DNA of 64,000 nucleotides from Franconibacter helveticus LMG 23732 (GCF_000463115.2 NZ_AWFX01000046.1:1-64000), one strand, 5' to 3'. Positions 53,205 through 63,772 are shown, numbered from the stretch's first letter. Numbers and translations are program-made. The notes: a model not told the origin generated them from the sequence alone.

Positions 53205-55031
53205 GTGGCGCAGGCGGAAGTTATGAATCAGGAATCGCTGGCTCGGCAGGTTTTGCAGGAAACCTTCGGCTACCAGCAGTTTCGCCCGGGCCAGGAAACC
53301 ATCATCAATACGGTGCTGGAAGGCCGCGATTGTCTGGTGGTCATGCCTACTGGCGGCGGCAAATCGCTGTGCTATCAAATTCCCGCGCTGGTGAAAGAGG
53401 GGCTGACGGTCGTCGTCTCGCCGCTTATTTCCCTGATGAAAGATCAGGTCGACCAGCTACTCGCCAACGGCGTGGCGGCGGCTTGCCTTAATTCCACCCA
53501 GAGCCGCGACCAGCAGCTTGAGGTGATTGCAGGTTGCCGCACCGGCCAGGTGCGCCTGCTTTATATCGCACCGGAACGGTTGATGATGGACAACTTCATC
53601 GACCAGCTAAGCCGCTGGCCGCTCTCCATGATTGCGGTGGATGAAGCGCACTGTATTTCCCAGTGGGGCCACGATTTCCGCCCCGAATACGCGCTGCTCG
53701 GCCAGTTGCGCCAGCATTTGCCCCAGGTGCCGTTTATCGCGCTTACGGCGACCGCCGATGACACCACGCGTCTGGATATTGTGCGTTTGCTCGGCCTTCA
53801 GGACCCGCTGATCCAAATCAGCAGCTTCGACCGCCCGAATATTCGCTACATGCTGATGGAGAAATTCAAACCGCTCGATCAGCTGATGCGCTATGTGCAG
53901 GAGCAACGCGGCAAATCGGGCATTATTTACTGCAACAGCCGGGCGAAGGTAGAAGACACCGCTGCGCGGCTGCAAAGCAAAGGCATCAGCGCAGGCGCGT
54001 ACCACGCCGGGCTGGAGCCGCAGGTTCGCGCCGAAGTGCAGGAAAAATTTCAGCGCGACGACCTGCAAATCGTGGTGGCGACAGTGGCGTTCGGCATGGG
54101 CATCAACAAGCCCAACGTACGCTTTGTGGTGCACTTCGACATTCCACGCAATATTGAATCTTATTATCAGGAAACCGGCCGCGCCGGACGCGACGGCCTG
54201 CCTGCCGAAGCGATGCTATTCTATGACCCGGCGGATATGGCCTGGCTGCGCAAATGCCTTGAAGAAAAGCAGCCGGGACAGTTGCAGGATATCGAGCGCC
54301 ACAAGCTCAACGCCATGGGCGCGTTCGCCGAAGCGCAAACCTGCCGCCGCCTGGTGCTGCTTAACTACTTTGGCGAAGGCCGCCAGCAGCCCTGCGGCAA
54401 CTGCGATATCTGCCTGGATCCGCCGCGCCGCTACGATGGCCTGCTCGACGCGCAAAAGGCGCTTTCGACCATTGCCCGCGTGAACCAGCGCTTTGGCATG
54501 GGGTATGTGGTTGAAGTGCTGCGTGGGGCGAACAATCAGCGCATCCGCGAGCTTGGGCATGACAAACTAAAAGTTTACGGCATCGGGCGCGACCAGAGCC
54601 ATGAGCACTGGGTCAGCGTGATCCGCCAGCTCATTCATCTTGGCGTGGTAACGCAAAATATCGCGGCCCACTCCGCGCTTCAGCTCACCGAAGCGGCGCG
54701 CCCCTTCCTGCGCGGCGAGGCGCCCCTGATGCTGGCGGTGCCGCGCGTCGCGGCGCTTAAACCACGCGTGGCGCAGAAATCTTACGGCGGCAATTATGAC
54801 CGTAAGCTCTTCGCCAGGCTGCGTAAGCTGCGCAAAGCCATTGCCGACGAAGAAAATATTCCGCCTTACGTGGTCTTCAACGATGCGACGCTAATCGAAA
54901 TGGCGGAGCAAATGCCGTTAAGCCCGGGCGAAATGCTGGGCATCAACGGCGTGGGCACACGCAAGCTGGAACGCTTTGGCCGTGAATTTATGGCGCTTAT
55001 CCGCAGCCACGTTGACGGCGACGATGAGTAA
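53205..55031 (+). CDS. recQ: ATP-dependent DNA helicase RecQ
   Basis: 3'-5' superfamily 2 helicase of the RecF recombination pathway. 608 residues from a GTG start (MAQAEVMNQESLARQVL, like E. coli). Walker A TGGGKS lies at 49-54, and the DEAH box sits in VDEAHCISQWGHDFRPEY. Zinc cysteines are in CRRLVLLNYFGEGRQQPCGNCDIC, followed by the winged helix and the C-terminal HRDC domain (KLFARLRKLRKAIADEENIPPYVVFND). Confidence 0.97.
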   Translation: MAQAEVMNQESLARQVLQETFGYQQFRPGQETIINTVLEGRDCLVVMPTGGGKSLCYQIPALVKEGLTVVVSPLISLMKDQVDQLLANGVAAACLNSTQSRDQQLEVIAGCRTGQVRLLYIAPERLMMDNFIDQLSRWPLSMIAVDEAHCISQWGHDFRPEYALLGQLRQHLPQVPFIALTATADDTTRLDIVRLLGLQDPLIQISSFDRPNIRYMLMEKFKPLDQLMRYVQEQRGKSGIIYCNSRAKVEDTAARLQSKGISAGAYHAGLEPQVRAEVQEKFQRDDLQIVVATVAFGMGINKPNVRFVVHFDIPRNIESYYQETGRAGRDGLPAEAMLFYDPADMAWLRKCLEEKQPGQLQDIERHKLNAMGAFAEAQTCRRLVLLNYFGEGRQQPCGNCDICLDPPRRYDGLLDAQKALSTIARVNQRFGMGYVVEVLRGANNQRIRELGHDKLKVYGIGRDQSHEHWVSVIRQLIHLGVVTQNIAAHSALQLTEAARPFLRGEAPLMLAVPRVAALKPRVAQKSYGGNYDRKLFARLRKLRKAIADEENIPPYVVFNDATLIEMAEQMPLSPGEMLGINGVGTRKLERFGREFMALIRSHVDGDDE

Positions 55032-55102
55032 TCGTCAATAGCCACGCCTGGCCGAACGTGGCAGGATATTTCTTCTGCACTTTTTCTCGCGAGTAACTTC
55101 TT

Positions 55103-55723
55103 ATGCTGATGCTTTTTCTGACCGTGGCGCTGGTTCATCTGGTGGCGCTGATGAGCCCCGGCCCCGACTTCTTCTTTGTTTCGCAAACGGCGGTTAGCCG
55201 CTCCCGTAAAGAAGCGATGATGGGCGTACTCGGCATTACTTTTGGTGTGATGATCTGGGCGGGCGTGGCGCTGCTTGGCCTGCATTTGATCCTGGAAAAA
55301 ATGGCCTGGCTGCATACCGCCATTATGGTCGGCGGCGGGCTTTACCTTTGCTGGATGGGCTACCAGATGTTGCGCGGCGCGCTGAAAAAGGGCGCGCCCT
55401 CAACCGAAGCGCCCGCGGTGGAGCTGGCGCACGGCGGACGCAGCTTTATCAAAGGCTTACTGACCAATCTGGCGAACCCCAAAGCGATTATTTATTTCGG
55501 CAGCGTCTTTTCGCTGTTTGTCGGCGACAACGTCGGTTCGCACGAGCGAATGGGCATTTTTGTCCTGATTGCGCTGGAAACCTTCGCCTGGTTTGCCATC
55601 GTGGCGAGCCTCTTCGCACTGCCAGCCATGCGCCGCGGTTACCAGAAACTGGCGAAATGGATCGACGGCATGGCCGGCGCGCTTTTCGCCGGCTTCGGCA
55701 TCCACCTGATTATCTCCCGCTAA
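55103..55723 (+). CDS. rhtC: Threonine exporter RhtC
   Basis: A 206-residue LysE-family membrane exporter (N-terminus MLMLFLTVALVHLVALMSPGPDFFFV; LLTNLANPKAIIYFGSVF). In E. coli it exports threonine. It is convergent with its paralogue rhtB and their stop codons abut without a gap (55723/55724). Confidence 0.94.
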   Translation: MLMLFLTVALVHLVALMSPGPDFFFVSQTAVSRSRKEAMMGVLGITFGVMIWAGVALLGLHLILEKMAWLHTAIMVGGGLYLCWMGYQMLRGALKKGAPSTEAPAVELAHGGRSFIKGLLTNLANPKAIIYFGSVFSLFVGDNVGSHERMGIFVLIALETFAWFAIVASLFALPAMRRGYQKLAKWIDGMAGALFAGFGIHLIISR

Positions 55724-56344
55724 TTACGCCTGGCGCGCGGCGGCAAGCAGCGCGCCCACCAGCATAAACAGCGAGCCGAACAGTCGATTAAGGGCCTTCA
55801 TCTGGCGAGGGCCTTTGATCCACAGCGCAATACGGGTCGCGAGCGTCGCATAGCCAATCATTACCACGATATCCACCACCACGGTGGTTACGCCGAGGAT
55901 AATGTACTGTACCGCCTGCGGCTGATGCGGGGCGATAAATTGCGGAAACAGCGCCGCGAGAAAAACAATGCTCTTGGGATTGGTAAGGTTTACGAAAACC
56001 GCGCGCTTAAACAGGCGGCGACGCGGCTGGCTTTGCGCTACGGCGTTCAAATCAATCGCCCCGGCGGCGCGCCACTGCTGAATGCCAAGCCAGATAAGAT
56101 AAGCCGCGCCCGCCCATTTCAACACTTCAAAAGCCAGCAGCGAGCGGGAAAAGAGCGCGCCTAAGCCCACGCCCACCAACACAATGTGAATGGCAAGCCC
56201 AAGCTGCAAGCCGGTAATGGACGCCGCCGCGCCGCGATAACCGTGGCTGATGGCGGTGCTCATGGTGTTAATTGCCCCGGAGCCTGGCGAGAGGCTTAGG
56301 ATGAGCGTGGTAAGAAGATAGGTAAACCACCATTCAAAGGTCAT
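55724..56344 (-). CDS. rhtB: Homoserine/homoserine lactone exporter RhtB
   Basis: A 206-residue LysE-family exporter with [28 protein letters not shown] at the N-terminus and [21 protein letters not shown]. In E. coli it exports homoserine and its lactone. The pair with rhtC is the conserved E. coli arrangement. Divergent from pldB. Confidence 0.94.
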   Translation of the reverse strand: MTFEWWFTYLLTTLILSLSPGSGAINTMSTAISHGYRGAAASITGLQLGLAIHIVLVGVGLGALFSRSLLAFEVLKWAGAAYLIWLGIQQWRAAGAIDLNAVAQSQPRRRLFKRAVFVNLTNPKSIVFLAALFPQFIAPHQPQAVQYIILGVTTVVVDIVVMIGYATLATRIALWIKGPRQMKALNRLFGSLFMLVGALLAAARQA

Positions 56345-56453
56345 GTGAAATTCCCTGGCTGCGCACTTTTATGCCACAATACGCTAATGTAGAGGGTTGT
56401 GCTACGAGTCACAAAAGAAGCATTTTTTGGCGTTCGCACAGGGCAGGCAACCG

Positions 56454-57446
56454 ATGCATAAGCATAAAAAAGGATGGTCCAGGCGGGAAAGCGCCTTTGC
56501 AGCCTTCACCATGGGGCCGCTTACGGATTTTTGGCAGCAGCGTGAAGAAGACGAATTTTCAGGCGTAGACGACGTGCCGGTGCGCTTCGTGCGGTTTTGC
56601 GCTCCTGGCAACGACCGGGTCATCGTCGTCTGCCCGGGACGCATCGAGAGCTACGTAAAGTACGCTGAACTGGCTTACGATCTCTTCCACTGCGGATTCG
56701 ATGTGCTCATCATCGACCATCGTGGGCAGGGGCGATCCGGCCGGTTGCTGGAAGATACGCACCGCGGGCATGTGGTGAATTTCAGCGATTATGTCGACGA
56801 TCTTGAGCGGTTCTGGCAACAGGAAGTGGCAAGCGGCCCCTGGCGCAAGCGTTATGTGCTGGCCCACTCTATGGGCGGCGCTATCACCACGCTGTTTTTG
56901 CAGCGCCAGCCGCAGGCTTTTGACGCCGTGGCGCTCTGCGCGCCGATGTTCGGCATTACCATTCGCCTGCCGGACTGGATGCTTCGCTCGATTCTGGACT
57001 GGGCCGAAGGCTATCCGAATCTGCGCGACGGTTATGCTATCGGCACCGGACGCTGGCGCGCGTTGCCCTTTAGCCTTAACGTGCTAACGCATAGCCCGGC
57101 GCGTTATCGCCGCAACTTACGTTTTTATGCTGACGACCCGGATTTGCGGGTCGGCGGGCCAACCTATCACTGGGTGCGGGAAGGCATCCTTGCAGGAGAA
57201 CAGGTGCTGGCAGGGGCCACTGCCGTCACTACGCCGCTATTGTTACTCCAGGCGGAAGCGGAAAGGGTGGTGGATAACCGCTCTCACGATCGCTTCTGCG
57301 AACTTCGCGCTGCGGCGGGCCATCCCTGTTGGGGGGATAAACCTTACGTCATAAAAGGCGCGTACCATGAGATCCTGTTTGAAAAGGACAGCATGCGTGC
57401 CGAAGCCCTGACTGCCATCGTTGATTTTTTCGATGCGCATAACTGA
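56454..57446 (+). CDS. pldB: Lysophospholipase L2
   Basis: A 330-residue alpha/beta hydrolase that degrades lysophospholipids at the inner membrane. The nucleophile elbow is AHSMGGA (Ser139), with GRIESYVKYAELAYDLF and IIDHRGQGRSGR upstream, and the His is in KGAYHEILFE. I start at ATG 56454 (MHKHKKGWSRRESAF) because similarity to E. coli PldB begins there and an AGGC ribosome site is near. The frame opens earlier at GTG 56397 without support. Confidence 0.93.
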   Translation: MHKHKKGWSRRESAFAAFTMGPLTDFWQQREEDEFSGVDDVPVRFVRFCAPGNDRVIVVCPGRIESYVKYAELAYDLFHCGFDVLIIDHRGQGRSGRLLEDTHRGHVVNFSDYVDDLERFWQQEVASGPWRKRYVLAHSMGGAITTLFLQRQPQAFDAVALCAPMFGITIRLPDWMLRSILDWAEGYPNLRDGYAIGTGRWRALPFSLNVLTHSPARYRRNLRFYADDPDLRVGGPTYHWVREGILAGEQVLAGATAVTTPLLLLQAEAERVVDNRSHDRFCELRAAAGHPCWGDKPYVIKGAYHEILFEKDSMRAEALTAIVDFFDAHN

Positions 57447-57495
57447 TTACCGCGGCCAGCCTTCTTGTCGCTTTACCAGAGGTTAAATTCATCTT

Positions 57496-58296
57496 ATGTA
57501 TCAGGTTGTCGCGTCTGACTTAGACGGCACACTGCTTTCTCCGGACCATACCCTTTCTCCCTACGCCAAAGAGACGCTCAGGCTGCTGACCGCCCGCGGC
57601 ATCCACTTTGTTTTTGCCACCGGGCGTCATCATGTCGATGTCGGGCAGATCCGCGACGGGCTGGAGATCAAGGCTTATATGATCACCTCTAACGGCGCGC
57701 GGGTGCATGACACCGACGGCAACCTGGTGTTCGCCCATAACCTTGAAGCCGATATCGCTACCGATTTGTTTGGGATGATGCATAACAATCCTGACATCAT
57801 CACCAACGTCTACCGCGACGATGAGTGGTTTATCAACCGACACCGCCCGGATGAGATGAAATATTTCAAAGAGGCGGTGTTTAACTATTCACTGTTCGAA
57901 CCGGGGTTGCTGGAGCCGCGCGGGGTAAGCAAGGTGTTCTTTACCTGCGACGTGCATGAAAAACTGCTGCCGCTGGAGCAGGCGATCAACGCCCGCTGGG
58001 GCGATCGCGTTAACGTCAGCTTCTCCACGTTAACCTGCCTGGAAGTGATGGCGGGCGGCGTGTCGAAAGGCCATGCCCTGGAGGCGGTGTCGAAAGCGAT
58101 GGGCTACAGCCTTAAAGAGTGCATCGCGTTTGGCGATGGCATGAACGATGCAGAAATGCTCTCTATGGCAGGCAAAGGCTGCATCATGGGCAATGCACAC
58201 CAGCGCCTGAAAGATCTGCTGCCGGAGCTGGAAGTTATCGGCACCAACGGCGACAACGCCGTGCCGCGTTATTTACGCAAGCTTTTCCTCGAGTAA
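57496..58296 (+). CDS. yigL: HAD phosphatase YigL
   Basis: A 266-residue Cof-type (HAD IIB) phosphatase: motif I VASDLDGTLLS (Asp8, Asp10), motif II MITSNGARV, and the C-terminal GDGMNDAEML. In E. coli it dephosphorylates sugar phosphates and pyridoxal phosphate, and its expression rises under glucose-phosphate stress through the sRNA SgrS acting on the pldB-yigL mRNA. Position 49 bases after pldB fits that dicistron. Confidence 0.94.
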   Translation: MYQVVASDLDGTLLSPDHTLSPYAKETLRLLTARGIHFVFATGRHHVDVGQIRDGLEIKAYMITSNGARVHDTDGNLVFAHNLEADIATDLFGMMHNNPDIITNVYRDDEWFINRHRPDEMKYFKEAVFNYSLFEPGLLEPRGVSKVFFTCDVHEKLLPLEQAINARWGDRVNVSFSTLTCLEVMAGGVSKGHALEAVSKAMGYSLKECIAFGDGMNDAEMLSMAGKGCIMGNAHQRLKDLLPELEVIGTNGDNAVPRYLRKLFLE

Positions 58297-58407
58297 CTCC
58301 TCCCGTGACGAGTGGTTTGATAATAACCACTCGTCAACCAAATAGTGCAACTTTTCACCAGCGCCTTCGCTACAATTGCGCTCTCTTTTTTTTCTGAGAC
58401 GGGTGCA

Positions 58408-59307
58408 ATGGCATTACTGATTATTACCACTATCCTGTGGGCCTTTTCTTTTAGCCTGATTGGCGAATATCTGGCGGGGCAGGTCGACAGCACCTTCTCT
58501 GTTCTGATGCGCGTGGGGCTGGCGGCGCTGGTTTTTCTGCCTTTTCTGCGCACCCGCGGCCAGAGCATAAAAACGCTCAGTCTCTATATGCTGGTAGGCG
58601 CGCTGCAACTTGGCGTGATGTACCTGTTCAGTTTTCGGGCTTACCTTTACCTCACCGTGTCGGAGTTTTTGCTGTTCACGGTATTCACGCCGCTCTATAT
58701 CACGCTGATTTATGACGTGCTGAGTAAGCGCCCGCTTCGCTGGGGTTATGCGTTAAGCGCTGGGCTGGCGGTAGCCGGCGCGGCAATTATCCGCTACGAC
58801 AAAGTGAGCGATCACTTCTGGACCGGGTTGCTGCTGGTTCAGTTGGCGAACATCAGCTTCGCTATCGGCATGGTAGGTTACAAACGGCTGATGGAAACGC
58901 GCCCGATGCCGCAGCACAGCGCCTTTTCCTGGTTCTATCTGGGGGCGTTTCTGGTGGCGGTGGTCGCCTGGTTTACGCTCGGCAACCCGCAGAAGCTGCC
59001 CACTACTGACCTGCAATGGGGCATCCTCGTGTGGCTGGGCGTGGCGGCTTCAGGGCTGGGATACTTTATGTGGAACTACGGCGCCACCCAGGTAGACGCA
59101 GGCACGCTCGGCATTATGAACAACGTTCATGTCCCGGCCGGGCTGCTGGTCAACCTGGCTATCTGGCAGGAGCAGCCCCACTGGCCGAGCTTTATTATTG
59201 GGGGAGCGGTGATAATGGCTTCGCTGTGGGTCCATCGGCGTTGGGTCGCTCCGCGCTCTTCACAAACGGCAGATGATCGCAGGCGTGCTGGCGCGCCGAG
59301 CGAATAA
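58408..59307 (+). CDS. yigM: Biotin transporter YigM (BioP)
   Basis: A 299-residue EamA-type membrane transporter, shown in E. coli to carry biotin. I start at ATG 58408 ([16 protein letters not shown]), where similarity begins; the frame opens 21 codons earlier. Typical segments [28 protein letters not shown] and [31 protein letters not shown] are intact. Its last 113 bases overlap the end of convergent metR. Confidence 0.93.
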   Translation: MALLIITTILWAFSFSLIGEYLAGQVDSTFSVLMRVGLAALVFLPFLRTRGQSIKTLSLYMLVGALQLGVMYLFSFRAYLYLTVSEFLLFTVFTPLYITLIYDVLSKRPLRWGYALSAGLAVAGAAIIRYDKVSDHFWTGLLLVQLANISFAIGMVGYKRLMETRPMPQHSAFSWFYLGAFLVAVVAWFTLGNPQKLPTTDLQWGILVWLGVAASGLGYFMWNYGATQVDAGTLGIMNNVHVPAGLLVNLAIWQEQPHWPSFIIGGAVIMASLWVHRRWVAPRSSQTADDRRRAGAPSE

Positions 59308-60148
59308 ACGCTTCCGTAACCGGCTGGCGCTGTTCGCCATCGCGCACCGCGGCGTACAGCCGGCTCCATAATCCTTCGCCCAGGGTTTTGGTTACGACCA
59401 GACCCTGGCGCTCGAAACTTTCCACCACCCAGTGCGGCAGCGCGGCGATGCCCATGCGCGCCGACACCATCTGAATCAGCAGCAGCGTGTTATCCACGCT
59501 CTTAAGCGAAGGGCTTACGCCCGCCGGTTGCAAAAAATGACGCCATACGTCTAAACGGCTGCGCTGCACCGGATAAATCAGCAGCGTTTCGCCAGAAAAA
59601 TCCTCCGGCGTAATGCGGGTCATGGCGGCAAGCGGGTGATCGGTCGCCAGCACCAGACGCACTTCAAAATCAAACATTGGCGAATAGTGCAGGCCGCTGC
59701 GCGGCAGGATATCGGATGTCAGCACGACATCCAGCTCGCCCTGTTGCAGCGCAGGCTGCGGGTCGAACGTCACGCCAGATTTAAAATCCATCTCCACCTG
59801 CGGCCACTGGCGGCGAAAATTCTCAAGCGCCGGAGTGAGCCACTGAATACAACTGTGGCATTCAATGGCGATGCGAAGCTTCGTCTGCTGCGGCTCGTTG
59901 CAGGCCTGCAACGCCCGGCCAATCTGCGGCAACACTTGTTCGGCCAGCTGTAAAAGAATTTCGCCCTGCGGCGTAAAACGCAGCGGCTGGCTTTTACGCA
60001 CAAACAGCCGGAAACCGAGCCGCTGTTCAAGATCGCTGAACTGATGAGAAAGAGCGGATTGCGTCTGGTGCAGCGAGGCCGCCGCCGCCGCCAGAGAGCC
60101 GCAGTTGCGCAGCGCCTGAAGCGTTCGCAGGTGTTTTATTTCGATCAT
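59195..60148 (-). CDS. metR: LysR-family regulator MetR
   Basis: A 317-residue activator of metE, metH and related genes with homocysteine as coregulator. Winged helix-turn-helix [36 protein letters not shown] (about 1-36) and effector domain are complete. Divergent from metE; the C-terminal 113 bases overlap yigM antisense, as in E. coli. Confidence 0.96.
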   Translation of the reverse strand: MIEIKHLRTLQALRNCGSLAAAAASLHQTQSALSHQFSDLEQRLGFRLFVRKSQPLRFTPQGEILLQLAEQVLPQIGRALQACNEPQQTKLRIAIECHSCIQWLTPALENFRRQWPQVEMDFKSGVTFDPQPALQQGELDVVLTSDILPRSGLHYSPMFDFEVRLVLATDHPLAAMTRITPEDFSGETLLIYPVQRSRLDVWRHFLQPAGVSPSLKSVDNTLLLIQMVSARMGIAALPHWVVESFERQGLVVTKTLGEGLWSRLYAAVRDGEQRQPVTEAFIRSARQHACDHLPFVKSAERPNADGPTAKPLSPLPQ

Positions 60149-60159
60149 GAAAGTCCTTC
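60147..60159. promoter_or_regulatory. Candidate MetR site
   Basis: TGAAAGTCCTTCA is a palindrome of the MetR type TGAA-N5-TTCA. It overlaps the metR start codon, consistent with autoregulation and activation of metE. Confidence 0.6.
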
Positions 60160-60182
60160 ACTTCGCCATGAGGAATTTGCGC

Positions 60183-60211
60183 TTGAGGAATATACAGTAC
60201 CTGCGGATTAT
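60183..60211 (+). promoter_or_regulatory. Candidate metE promoter
   Basis: TTGAGG (60183-60188), 17 bases, then GATTAT (60206-60211). The predicted start near 60218 lies inside the tandem met boxes, so MetJ binding would block transcription. Confidence 0.5.
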
Positions 60212-60235
60212 GGATGTGTAAACATCTGGACGTCC
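60212..60235. promoter_or_regulatory. Tandem met boxes (MetJ operator)
   Basis: Three directly adjacent 8-base units, GGATGTGT, AAACATCT and GGACGTCC, match the MetJ consensus AGACGTCT at about 5, 6 and 6 of 8 positions in phase. MetJ with S-adenosylmethionine binds such arrays cooperatively and represses metE. Confidence 0.7.
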
Positions 60236-60237
60236 AA

Positions 60238-60356
60238 ACCCGTCATAATTCGTTTTGCAAAAAGGCGGCGACGCAGCGAGTTCCCAGGAGCCTACTCGAT
60301 AAGTGACTGGGGCAAGCGAGGAAAGCCAACGCATCTGCAAGTCGAATTATGACGAG
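60238..60356. repeat. ERIC element in the metE leader
   Basis: A complete enterobacterial repetitive intergenic consensus of about 118 bases. Perfect 12-bp terminal inverted repeats, CGTCATAATTCG (60241-60252) and CGAATTATGACG (60343-60354), enclose the typical core TTCCCAGGAGCC...AAGTGACTGGGGCAAGCGAGG. It lies between the MetJ operator and metE, so it would be part of the metE mRNA 5' leader. Confidence 0.9.
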
Positions 60357-60469
60357 TTCTCCCCCACGGGAGAGGATCCGAAATACTACGGATTGATTAA
60401 GAGATGGACAGATTCATTTTCTGGTATTCGCGCATTGAGCGGATTCATCGTTAAGAGAGGCAGAACATC

Positions 60470-62731
60470 ATGACTATTCATAACCATACCCTCGGATTCC
60501 CTCGCGTCGGCCTGCGCCGCGAACTGAAAAAAGCGCAGGAAAGCTACTGGGCGGGCAATTCCACGCGTGAGGAATTACTGGCGGTGGGCCGCGAACTGCG
60601 CGCGCGCCACTGGGAACAGCAGAAAGCGGCGGGTGTCGATCTGCTTCCGGTGGGCGACTTTGCCTGGTACGACCATGTTCTGACCACCAGCCTGCTGCTT
60701 GGCAACGTGCCGGCTCGTCATCAGAACGCGGATGGCTCGGTCGACATCGATACCCTGTTTCGCATCGGTCGCGGCCGCGCGCCAACCGGCGAGCCGGCGG
60801 CGGCGGCTGAAATGACCAAATGGTTTAACACCAACTATCACTACATGGTGCCGGAATTCACCAAAGGCCAGCAGTTTAAGCTCGCCTGGACACAACTGCT
60901 TGAGGAAGTAGACGAAGCGCTGGCGCTTGGCCACCACGTTAAGCCTGTTCTGCTGGGGCCGGTTACCTATCTGTGGCTCGGTAAAGTGAAGGGCGAGCAG
61001 TTCGACCGCCTTTCGCTTCTTGGCGACATCGTGCCGGTTTATCAACAGGTCCTGGCGGAGCTCGCGAAGCGCGGCATTCAGTGGGTGCAGATTGACGAGC
61101 CCGCGCTGGTGCTGGAGCTGCCGCAGGCGTGGCTGGAAGCGTTCAAACCCGCCTATGAGGCGCTTACGGGCCAAACCAAACTGCTGCTCACCACCTATTT
61201 TGAAGGCGTGACGGCAAACCTTGAGACCATCGCCGCGTTGCCGGTGCAGGGGCTGCACGTTGACCTGATTCATGGCAAAGATGATGTTAACGAACTGCAT
61301 CGCCGCCTGCCTGCCGAATGGCTGCTTTCCGCAGGCGTAGTGAATGGCCGCAATGTCTGGCGCGCGGATCTCTCAGGAAAATATGCGCAGCTTAAAGATC
61401 TGGCGGGCAAACGCGAACTGTGGGTCGGATCGTCCTGCTCGCTGCTGCACAGCCCTATCGATCTTAGCGTGGAAACCCGTCTCGATGACGAAGTGAAAAG
61501 CTGGTTCGCCTTCGCGCTGCAAAAATGTCAGGAACTGGCGCTGCTGCGCGACGCCCTGAACAGCGGCGACACGGCGAAAATTGACCAGTGGAGCGCGCCG
61601 ATCCAGGCTCGCCGCCATTCCGCTCGCGTTCACAATCCGCAGGTCGGCAAGCGTCTTGCGGCTATCACGGCGGCGGACAGCCAGCGCGCCCATGCATACC
61701 CGCTGCGCGCCGAAGCCCAGCGCGCCCGCTTTAAACTGCCGGACTGGCCGACCACGACCATCGGCTCTTTCCCACAAACAACAGAGATCCGCGGCCTGCG
61801 CCTGGATTTCAAAAAAGGCAATCTGGACGCGAACCATTACCGTACCGGCATTGCTGAGCATATTAAGCAGGCCATTGCCGAGCAGGAGCGGCTGGGGCTG
61901 GATGTGCTGGTGCATGGCGAAGCCGAACGTAACGACATGGTGGAATATTTTGGCGAGCACCTGGATGGCTTTGTCTTTACGCAAAATGGCTGGGTGCAGA
62001 GCTACGGCTCCCGCTGCGTGAAGCCGCCGGTGGTTATTGGCGATGTGAGCCGCCCGGAGCCGATCACCGTAGAATGGGCAAAGTATGCCCAGTCGCTGAC
62101 TGACAAGCCTGTGAAAGGGATGCTGACCGGCCCGGTGACCATCCTCTGCTGGTCTTTCCCGCGCGAGGATGTCTCTCGCGAGACCATCGCTAAGCAGATT
62201 GCGCTGGCGCTGCGTGATGAAGTGGCGGATCTGGAAGCGGCTGGCATCGGCATCATTCAGATTGACGAGCCGGCGCTGCGTGAAGGGCTGCCGCTCAAGC
62301 GCAGCGACTGGGACGCGTATCTGGCATGGGCAGTGGAAGCTTTCCGCCTGAATGCCGCAGTAGCGAAAGATGAAACCCAGATCCACACCCATATGTGTTA
62401 CTGCGAGTTCAACGACATCATGGACTCCATTGCCGCGCTGGATGCCGACGTTATCACCATTGAGACTTCGCGTTCGGATATGGAACTACTGGAGTCGTTC
62501 GAAGAGTTCGAGTACCCGAATGAAATTGGGCCAGGCGTGTATGACATTCACTCGCCGAACGTGCCGAGCGTGGAATGGATAGAGGCGCTGCTGAAAAAAG
62601 CGGCCCAGCGCGTGCCGCAGGAGCGTTTATGGGTTAACCCGGACTGCGGGCTGAAAACCCGCGGCTGGCCGGAAACCCGCGCGGCGCTTGCCAACATGGT
62701 GAAAGCGGCGCAGAACCTGCGTCAGGCATAG
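60470..62731 (+). CDS. metE: Cobalamin-independent methionine synthase
   Basis: Transfers a methyl group from methyltetrahydrofolate-triglutamate to homocysteine. The 753 residues equal the E. coli length. Two related barrels are present: N-terminal [22 protein letters not shown] and C-terminal catalytic part from about 430. Zinc ligands are His641 and Cys643 (HTHMCYC) and Cys726 ([11 protein letters not shown]). AGAGAGG lies upstream of the ATG. Controlled by MetR and MetJ at the sites listed upstream. Confidence 0.97.
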   Translation: MTIHNHTLGFPRVGLRRELKKAQESYWAGNSTREELLAVGRELRARHWEQQKAAGVDLLPVGDFAWYDHVLTTSLLLGNVPARHQNADGSVDIDTLFRIGRGRAPTGEPAAAAEMTKWFNTNYHYMVPEFTKGQQFKLAWTQLLEEVDEALALGHHVKPVLLGPVTYLWLGKVKGEQFDRLSLLGDIVPVYQQVLAELAKRGIQWVQIDEPALVLELPQAWLEAFKPAYEALTGQTKLLLTTYFEGVTANLETIAALPVQGLHVDLIHGKDDVNELHRRLPAEWLLSAGVVNGRNVWRADLSGKYAQLKDLAGKRELWVGSSCSLLHSPIDLSVETRLDDEVKSWFAFALQKCQELALLRDALNSGDTAKIDQWSAPIQARRHSARVHNPQVGKRLAAITAADSQRAHAYPLRAEAQRARFKLPDWPTTTIGSFPQTTEIRGLRLDFKKGNLDANHYRTGIAEHIKQAIAEQERLGLDVLVHGEAERNDMVEYFGEHLDGFVFTQNGWVQSYGSRCVKPPVVIGDVSRPEPITVEWAKYAQSLTDKPVKGMLTGPVTILCWSFPREDVSRETIAKQIALALRDEVADLEAAGIGIIQIDEPALREGLPLKRSDWDAYLAWAVEAFRLNAAVAKDETQIHTHMCYCEFNDIMDSIAALDADVITIETSRSDMELLESFEEFEYPNEIGPGVYDIHSPNVPSVEWIEALLKKAAQRVPQERLWVNPDCGLKTRGWPETRAALANMVKAAQNLRQA

Positions 62732-62789
62732 GTTTTATTTTGCTGGCGAGGCGCTTCGCCGTCTGCCTGAAGTGAAGCCTGAAAAGAAA

Positions 62790-62818
62790 ATCGCCCGGTG
62801 TTGCCGGGCGATCTATTT
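62790..62818. terminator. Hairpin between metE and dlhH
   Basis: ATCGCCCGG and CCGGGCGAT pair around a 5-base loop. It is flanked by an A-run on the left (AAAAGAAAA, a T-run on the minus strand) and CTATTTATCC on the right, so it suits dlhH best and could also act on metE. Confidence 0.75.
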
Positions 62819-63641
62819 ATCCTTTTTTCGCGCCGTAGCGCGTGAACCACTCCAGCATGCGCTGCCAGCCATCTTTTGCCGATTCGGCATGATAGCTCGG
62901 CCGGTAATCCGCATTAAAGGCATGTCCCGCTTCGGGATAGACAATGATTTCAGCATTGGCGTTAGCCGCCCGCAGCGCCTGGCGCATGGTTTCCACCGTA
63001 TCCAGCGGAATGCCGGTATCCTTCGCGCCATACAGTCCAAGCACCGGCGCGTTGAGGTCGGTCGCCACATCCACCGGATGCTTTGGCGAATTCAGCGTCT
63101 TATCGCCCAGCAATTTGCCATACCAGGCCACTGCGGCTTTCAGCTGCGGATTATGCGCGGCGTAAAGCCAGCTAATACGTCCGCCCCAGCAAAAGCCGGT
63201 GATCAGCAGACGATGCGCATCTCCACCGTTGCGCGCGGCCCAGTTGGCGACGTGATCGAGGTCCGCCAGCACCTGCGCGTCTGGCACTTTCGATACCAGA
63301 TTGCTTAAGAGCGTGGAAATGTCTTTGTAATCATTCGGGTCGCCCTGGCGGAAATAGAGTTCCGGCGCGACGGCCAGATACCCTTCCAGCGCCAGACGGC
63401 GGCAAATATCGCGAATGTGCTCATGTACGCCGAAAATCTCCTGCACCACGATAACCACCGGCAGCGGGCCGTCGGCATGTTTCGGGCGGGCGTGATAAGC
63501 GGGCATATTATCGCCCTGTGAAGGAATGGACGTTTCGCCTGCCAGAATGGCATCTTCCGGCGTGTGAACTACCGTTGAAGCAACGGGAGAAACTGACGGG
63601 GCAAAACCCGGCTTGTCGTTTGTTGTTGTGTTACTGGTCAT
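62817..63641 (-). CDS. dlhH: Dienelactone hydrolase family protein (YsgA)
   Basis: A 274-residue alpha/beta hydrolase. The nucleophile is Cys151 in TGFCWGG, and the His is in AGHAFNADYRPSYH. I start at 63641 (MTSNTTTNDKPGF) because GGAGAA lies before this ATG; the frame opens 20 codons earlier. Physiological substrate in enteric bacteria is unknown. Divergent from udp. Confidence 0.92.
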   Translation of the reverse strand: MTSNTTTNDKPGFAPSVSPVASTVVHTPEDAILAGETSIPSQGDNMPAYHARPKHADGPLPVVIVVQEIFGVHEHIRDICRRLALEGYLAVAPELYFRQGDPNDYKDISTLLSNLVSKVPDAQVLADLDHVANWAARNGGDAHRLLITGFCWGGRISWLYAAHNPQLKAAVAWYGKLLGDKTLNSPKHPVDVATDLNAPVLGLYGAKDTGIPLDTVETMRQALRAANANAEIIVYPEAGHAFNADYRPSYHAESAKDGWQRMLEWFTRYGAKKG

Positions 63642-63756
63642 GGCATTCTCCGTACCCTTTTTAGCGCATCCGATAACTATAGCCTGCGATGGTGGATTCA
63701 CCGTTGAACAAAAACGGTTCGGGTGAAAGAGAAAGTTATCATTGCTCGCTGAAAAG

Positions 63757-63772
63757 TGTGACTATCATCACT
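63757..63772 (+). promoter_or_regulatory. Upstream CRP site of udp
   Basis: TGTGACTATCATCACT is a near-perfect CRP site (TGTGA-N6-TCACA). Its centre is 52 bases from the second site, the spacing typical of CRP-CytR nested promoters. Confidence 0.85.

Noticed and set aside
61373-62392. 339-codon frame on the minus strand opposite metE
   Set aside because: Antisense shadow of metE.
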